Of a stretch of 64,000 bases of DNA, positions 60,394 through 64,000 are shown in pieces (the stretch's first letter is position 1; the number at the start of each line of letters is the position of its first letter). This DNA is from Lentibacillus sediminis. GTDB taxonomy: Bacteria; Bacillota; Bacilli; Bacillales; Amphibacillaceae. The translations under genes were made by a program, and so were the position numbers. The DNA is taken from contig NZ_NIXK01000001.1 in assembly GCF_002763455.1 (NCBI RefSeq), positions 744,001-808,000 on the forward strand, in the 5' to 3' direction. The notes beneath the pieces were generated by a model, which was not told the origin of the DNA, searched no databases, and worked only from the letters and a program-made list of their open reading frames with translations.

Positions 60394-61056
60394 ATGGAAA
60401 AACATGTGGTGGTAATTTACCCGCATCCGGATGATGAGTCATTTGGAGCGGCAGGAACGATGACGCAATTTCGCGAGCAGGGAGTTCCGGTTACCTATTT
60501 ATGCGGCACTCTCGGGGAAATGGGACGGAATATGGGTACCCCGACCTTTGCCAATCGCGAAACATTGCCGGAAATCCGCAAACAGGAATTGATCGATGCC
60601 TGTAAGGCGCTTGATATTGAGCTGAGAATGCTTGGCTACCGGGACAAAACTTTGGAGTATGAGGACCGCGGGGAAGTGGCAGCACATCTGAAAGGGATTT
60701 TACAGGAGATCAAACCGAGCCTGGTTATTACCCATTATCCGGATCATGCTGTCCATCCCGACCATAATGCCCTGGGAGCCGCTGCAATCGAAGCTGTCCG
60801 GTTAATGGATCCAGCCGATCGTCCCACCGTTTGGGCACAAGCGCTGACCGAGGAGATTGATGGGAAAGTGCGCGAGCGGGATATCGTCAATGATGTCACA
60901 GCCCAGTTTGACACGAAATTGCAGGCAATTCTTGCGCATAAATCCCAAGCAAGCCCAATGCTGGGACTGATGAATACGGAAGATAAGGAAACGATAGAAG
61001 CAGTAAAGGACCGTTTCAATACGGAAAGTTTTTTTATTTGGAAATATGATGATTGA
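60394..61056 (+). CDS. bshB2: Bacillithiol biosynthesis deacetylase BshB2
   Basis: BshB2, 220 residues, PIG-L family zinc deacetylase that removes acetyl from GlcNAc-malate in bacillithiol synthesis and may also act on bacillithiol conjugates. Zinc ligands are in YPHPDDES and in HAVHPDHNALG. ATG 60394 has GAGGTGG 5 bases upstream; in-frame ATG 60370 lies at the yojF stop without a site. A terminator follows. Bacillithiol is the main low-molecular thiol in Bacillaceae. Confidence 0.93.
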   Translation: MEKHVVVIYPHPDDESFGAAGTMTQFREQGVPVTYLCGTLGEMGRNMGTPTFANRETLPEIRKQELIDACKALDIELRMLGYRDKTLEYEDRGEVAAHLKGILQEIKPSLVITHYPDHAVHPDHNALGAAAIEAVRLMDPADRPTVWAQALTEEIDGKVRERDIVNDVTAQFDTKLQAILAHKSQASPMLGLMNTEDKETIEAVKDRFNTESFFIWKYDD

Positions 61057-61059
61057 TGG

Positions 61060-61092
61060 TAAGCCTCCTATACACCGGGAGGCTTATTTTGT
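61060..61092 (+). terminator. Terminator after bshB2
   Basis: AAGCCTCC and GGGAGGCTT form an 8-pair stem around TATACACC, followed by ATTTTGTT. It begins 3 bases after the stop codon. Confidence 0.85.
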
Positions 61093-61250
61093 TGTCAGGG
61101 TACGCCTTTTTACATCAATTTCACATCTTCCTTTCACCTTCCCATTTTTATGTTGTACATCATGCCCTGTTCCCAAGACAGCATGACATAAAAAAATTGG
61201 CTTTATGCATACCCAGCATCAGCACACAGGCAAATGCCTGTTCATATTCA

Positions 61251-61403
61251 CTATGAAGAATTTACGAATGCATCTGCAGAGTCGGCCAGGAACTTCCAAC
61301 AGCAATCGTAGTGGTTAGGATGATTGAATGCTCCCGCGAGTGGTTCGCCATCTTCAAAATGGCTGACAAAGTGGTTATTGAATAGCATTATGTTGTTTAA
61401 CAT
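61251..61403 (-). CDS. Small hypothetical protein, 50 aa
   Basis: On the minus strand a 50-residue frame starts at ATG 61403 with GGGGGG 6 bases upstream and ends at 61251. The peptide contains FEDGEPLAGAFNHPNH and HYDCCWKFLADSADAF, with a Cys-Cys-Trp motif and several His. I do not recognise it. A GC-rich hairpin with loop AATTATAAATAT overlaps the ribosome site (61409-61436). It lies downstream of znuA on the same strand but 175 bases away. The rest of 61093-61578 has no gene. Confidence 0.5.
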   Translation of the reverse strand: MLNNIMLFNNHFVSHFEDGEPLAGAFNHPNHYDCCWKFLADSADAFVNSS

Positions 61404-61578
61404 AAAATACCCCCCGAATTATAAATATCCGGAGGGATAAAACTTCGAAACTTCTTTAACATCTTACCTTTTTTTACAAACGTATGACTTTATTTCAACT
61501 GTACAATAGATACAAGTGTGCGTTTAACTCTCTCCTCTTGCTCAACAACTTTATTGCCTCTCAACAGACTTGGATTCA

Positions 61579-62994
61579 TTATTTCGTGGCTTGATCCAAA
61601 ACTTCCAAGTTATCATACATTAAAGAAAGATAGTCTTGATGATTCGTAATATCTTCTTCGGTCAGAACAGCAAGCGTATGAATCGTTAATGTTTCCAGCC
61701 CGAGTTCTTCCTGAATAACTTGTGATACACGATTTGAATTATTTTGCTCAAATAAAATGTAATCAAGGTCATTTTCTTCTGCCTGATCGACTATGTCCGT
61801 CAATTCTTTTTGAGACGGTTCGTTTTCAGTGGATAAACCACTTACTGCAATTTGTTCGATGCCATAGCGCTCTTCCCAGTATCCATATGCAGCATGTGAT
61901 ACAAGGATCTTCTTATTTTCCTTTTCGCCCAATACTTCTGTGTATTGGTCATCCAATTCTATTAGATGAGATGTTAGGTTATCAAAGTTTTCGTTGTATT
62001 CAGCCTCTTCACTTGGGTTCAAGGCAATGAGTTCCTCCTTGATCATTTCAGCTGCTTCAATCATACGCATTGGATCCAACCAGATATGCGGATCATAATC
62101 ACCATGGCTGTGCCCATGATGGGAGTGGCCTTCTTGTGTTTCGTCTTCATGACCATTATTTCCTTCTTCACCATCATGGTCATTAATTGTTATCGTTACC
62201 GGTTCTGTTTCTGCAATTACATGATGGTCCCCGTCGTATAACATAGCCTTGATTTTCTGACCAGATACATCAGCCGTATCTTCATATTGATTGGTTCCTT
62301 GGTTGGGAACTGTAACCCATTCCTCTTCTTCCGGTTCGAATGCATACCAGTGCCAGTGATTATGATCACTTGCTTCAGGAAGGACAGCAGTTAATTGAAC
62401 GGCATCCCCTGTGTGATAATGATCGGATAATCCTTCTATTTGCGCTGTATCCGGTGAGGTATCAGCACCGTCTTTTTCATGGTCATGAGAATCGTGGTTA
62501 TGAGCACCGTCTTCTTCATGGTCATGAGAATCGTGGTTATGATCTTCACCTTCTTCATGATCATGAGAATCATGGTTATGAGCCTCTCCCTCTTCGTGTT
62601 CGTGAACATGCTCATCCCCGAATTCTTTAAATAGTTCTTCGTTTTCGCCAATCTCAATTAAACGGACATCCTGTGTACTTAGAGCATCTGCAGCTGTTTC
62701 TGCAAAAGCTTCCATTCCAGCACCTAAATAAATAAAGGCATCACTTTCTGCGATGGCTGTCATATCTTTTGAAGCAGGTTCGTATGTATGGGCATCGGCT
62801 CCTGGAGGATATACACTTTCAGCGTTAACTGATTCGCCTCCAATTTGTTCCGTTACATACTGCAGTGGATAGATGGTTGTATATACCAGTAGATCCTCTT
62901 CATCAGTACTCGTGGAAGCTTGATTTTCTGCGGTACAGCCAACAGCAAACACCCCAATTAATACAAAACCAATAACCTGTTGAAATAATTTCAT
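61579..62994 (-). CDS. znuA: Zinc-binding ABC transporter lipoprotein, His-rich with inserted domain
   Basis: A 471-residue ZnuA/AdcA-type substrate-binding lipoprotein (lipobox ending Cys20). The core has YTTIYPLQYV, GADAHTYEP, DPHIWLDPMR and LVSHAAYGYW with the zinc histidines. It is much longer than a plain ZnuA (about 310) because of a region at 129-300: three tandem 13-residue HNHDSHDHEE repeats (137-175), a beta-rich segment (185-273, HYHTGDAVQLTAVLPE...), and a second His-rich stretch (280-300). Two Zur boxes precede it. No znuB or znuC is in view, so the permease and ATPase are elsewhere. Confidence 0.93.
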   Translation of the reverse strand: MKLFQQVIGFVLIGVFAVGCTAENQASTSTDEEDLLVYTTIYPLQYVTEQIGGESVNAESVYPPGADAHTYEPASKDMTAIAESDAFIYLGAGMEAFAETAADALSTQDVRLIEIGENEELFKEFGDEHVHEHEEGEAHNHDSHDHEEGEDHNHDSHDHEEDGAHNHDSHDHEKDGADTSPDTAQIEGLSDHYHTGDAVQLTAVLPEASDHNHWHWYAFEPEEEEWVTVPNQGTNQYEDTADVSGQKIKAMLYDGDHHVIAETEPVTITINDHDGEEGNNGHEDETQEGHSHHGHSHGDYDPHIWLDPMRMIEAAEMIKEELIALNPSEEAEYNENFDNLTSHLIELDDQYTEVLGEKENKKILVSHAAYGYWEERYGIEQIAVSGLSTENEPSQKELTDIVDQAEENDLDYILFEQNNSNRVSQVIQEELGLETLTIHTLAVLTEEDITNHQDYLSLMYDNLEVLDQATK

Positions 62995-63040
62995 TTACCT
63001 TATTCCCTTCTATTTGAATTTCTTCACAGAAATCATCATA

Positions 63041-63078
63041 TCGTAATGATTACGATTTGTAAATAGTAATCATTACGA
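63041..63078 (-). promoter_or_regulatory. Two Zur boxes upstream of znuA
   Basis: TCGTAATGATTACGA (63041-63055) is a perfect 7-1-7 palindrome of the Zur type, and TAGTAATCATTACGA (63064-63078) is a second copy with one arm mismatched; centres are 23 bases apart. They lie 47-84 bases before the znuA start, so zinc repression of znuA is expected. Confidence 0.9.
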
Positions 63079-63242
63079 TTTATAAATAATTTTATCGACA
63101 GTTTATTCTACTCACTGAAAAATCCGCATCTTTCACTGGATATTCATCAACATGCTTTTCGGAAAAAATGCGAAACATAGCAGGAATTTTCAACCCCAGA
63201 TAGAAATATAATAAAATACACAATTTTGAGAGGAGATTGAAT

Positions 63243-64000
63243 ATGGAATTTGGTGTGCTATCACTCCTGCCTCCCGTGATTGCGATTGTCCTGGCTCTCC
63301 TTACACGTAATGTAATTCCTGCTCTTTTTGCCGGTGTCTGGCTAGGGGCGACGATGATGCATGACTGGAATCCGTTTATGGGCCTGTATGCCAGCTTCAA
63401 AGATTTTATCATTCCCAATGTCGGTGATCCGTGGAGTGCCACTGTTTTGATTTATTGTGGTCTGTTTGGTGTATTGATTGCATTTCTGCAGAAAACGGGT
63501 GGCGCGCATGCGATTGCCAATGCAATTGCCCGTAAAGTAAGGTCGCCAAAAGGTGCACAGGGTTCGACGATGTTATTTGGTATCATTATTTTCTTTGAGG
63601 ATTATTTTAACGCGTTGACGGTGGGAAGTGTCATGCGTTCGGTTACGGATAAAATGCGTGTGTCACGGGAAAAACTGGCTTATATCGTGGACTCAACTTC
63701 AGCGCCGATTTGTCTTTTAGGTCCTGTTTCCACATGGGTTGTGTTCGTGATGGGGCTAATTGGTGCACAGTTTGTGGAATTAGGTATATCAGGATCAGAG
63801 TACATGACGTATATCTTTACGATTCCATTTAATTTTTATTCGATTTTGGCCATCCTCCTTGTCGGTATTATCATTTTCCTGAAATGGGATTTCGGACCGA
63901 TGGCTCAGGCGGAATACCGTGCCAGAACGACAGGAAAGCTGCTGCGTGATGGTGCAGAGCCGCCCTCGGATATGGAAACGACGGATGTAGAGATGGCGGA
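63243..64000 (+). CDS. NhaC-family Na+/H+ antiporter, 5' part only
   Basis: The frame starts at ATG 63243 (GAGAGGAG 8 bases upstream) and runs off the right edge; 252 codons are visible. It is a polytopic membrane protein of the NhaC antiporter superfamily: SLLPPVIAIVLALLTRNVIPALFAG..., a stretch FGIIIFFEDYFNALTVGSVMRSVTDKMRVSREKLAYIVDSTSAPICLLGP with the acidic residues and the SREKLAYI.DST.AP motif typical of this group. Several helices follow. It likely exports Na+ for protons, useful in a halotolerant organism. Divergent from znuA with the Zur boxes between. Confidence 0.9.
   Translation, partial: MEFGVLSLLPPVIAIVLALLTRNVIPALFAGVWLGATMMHDWNPFMGLYASFKDFIIPNVGDPWSATVLIYCGLFGVLIAFLQKTGGAHAIANAIARKVRSPKGAQGSTMLFGIIIFFEDYFNALTVGSVMRSVTDKMRVSREKLAYIVDSTSAPICLLGPVSTWVVFVMGLIGAQFVELGISGSEYMTYIFTIPFNFYSILAILLVGIIIFLKWDFGPMAQAEYRARTTGKLLRDGAEPPSDMETTDVEMA

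Overview
The window is a stretch of chromosome from a low-to-mid GC Firmicute of the family Bacillaceae, most likely a halotolerant relative of Virgibacillus, Oceanobacillus or Sediminibacillus rather than Bacillus subtilis itself. The evidence is strong AGGAGG ribosome sites, frequent TTG and GTG starts, SinR/SinI, DegS/DegU, YvyE, MinJ, BshB2 and other Bacillus-type proteins, and a gene order from degS to uvrA that follows B. subtilis. The genus is an inference. No rRNA, tRNA, CRISPR array or transposase gene was seen.

Layout. 1-2984: 5-oxoproline (pyroglutamate) recycling genes pxpB (cut by the window edge), pxpA, pxpC and the pyroglutamyl-peptidase pcp. 3.0-14.1 kb: metabolic and orphan genes, including a HAD phosphatase, a YeiH-type exporter with a divergent LysR regulator, a YdjO-type zinc protein, a Uma2 nuclease, a frameshifted pRiA4b ORF-3-like gene, aldB plus its DUF779 partner under a perfect cre site, an acetamidase/formamidase and aldA. 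14.2-18.0 kb (minus strand): class D sortase, LCP ligase and a PBP2a-type penicillin-binding protein. 18.1-22.7 kb: a biofilm-matrix locus with two TasA/CalY-type proteins, TapA, the SipW signal peptidase, a wall-anchor candidate ending in LPDTA, and a SinI/SinR pair whose sinI leader is a cyclic-di-GMP-I (GEMM-I) riboswitch. 23.3-27.1 kb: VanZ-like gene, a small gene behind a Spo0A box, and nagR/nagA/nagB for N-acetylglucosamine use. 27.4-41.1 kb: yvyE, degS-degU, degV, comFA-comFC and the flagellar block yvyF-flgM-flgN-flgK-flgL-DUF6470-fliW-csrA-fliD-fliS-fliT; flagellin (hag) is missing from its usual place and only a decayed flaG remains. 41.3-59.7 kb: hpf, secA, prfB (programmed frameshift), cccB, ftsE-ftsX, an M23 hydrolase, ctpB, minJ, uvrB-uvrA. 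60-64 kb: yojF-bshB2 (bacillithiol), a His-rich zinc-binding lipoprotein under two Zur boxes, and the start of an NhaC-type antiporter.

How it fits together. The matrix locus is the most interesting part. SipW should process the TasA-like proteins and TapA; the neighbouring class D sortase fits the LPDTA signal, so the fibre could be tied covalently to the wall. SinR-like operator sequences flank the tasA promoter. SinI, the SinR antagonist, sits directly behind a c-di-GMP aptamer whose P1 5' strand can pair either with the aptamer or with the sinI ribosome site. That is a plausible translational ON switch making matrix production respond to c-di-GMP. DegS/DegU, FliW/CsrA and FlgM in the same window control the opposing motile state.

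Repeats are a second theme. Four intergenic arrays with a 20-22 bp period lie just after the 3' ends of pxpA, nagB, degU and uvrA, and four large GC-rich palindromic elements occupy other gaps. None carries a recognisable gene.
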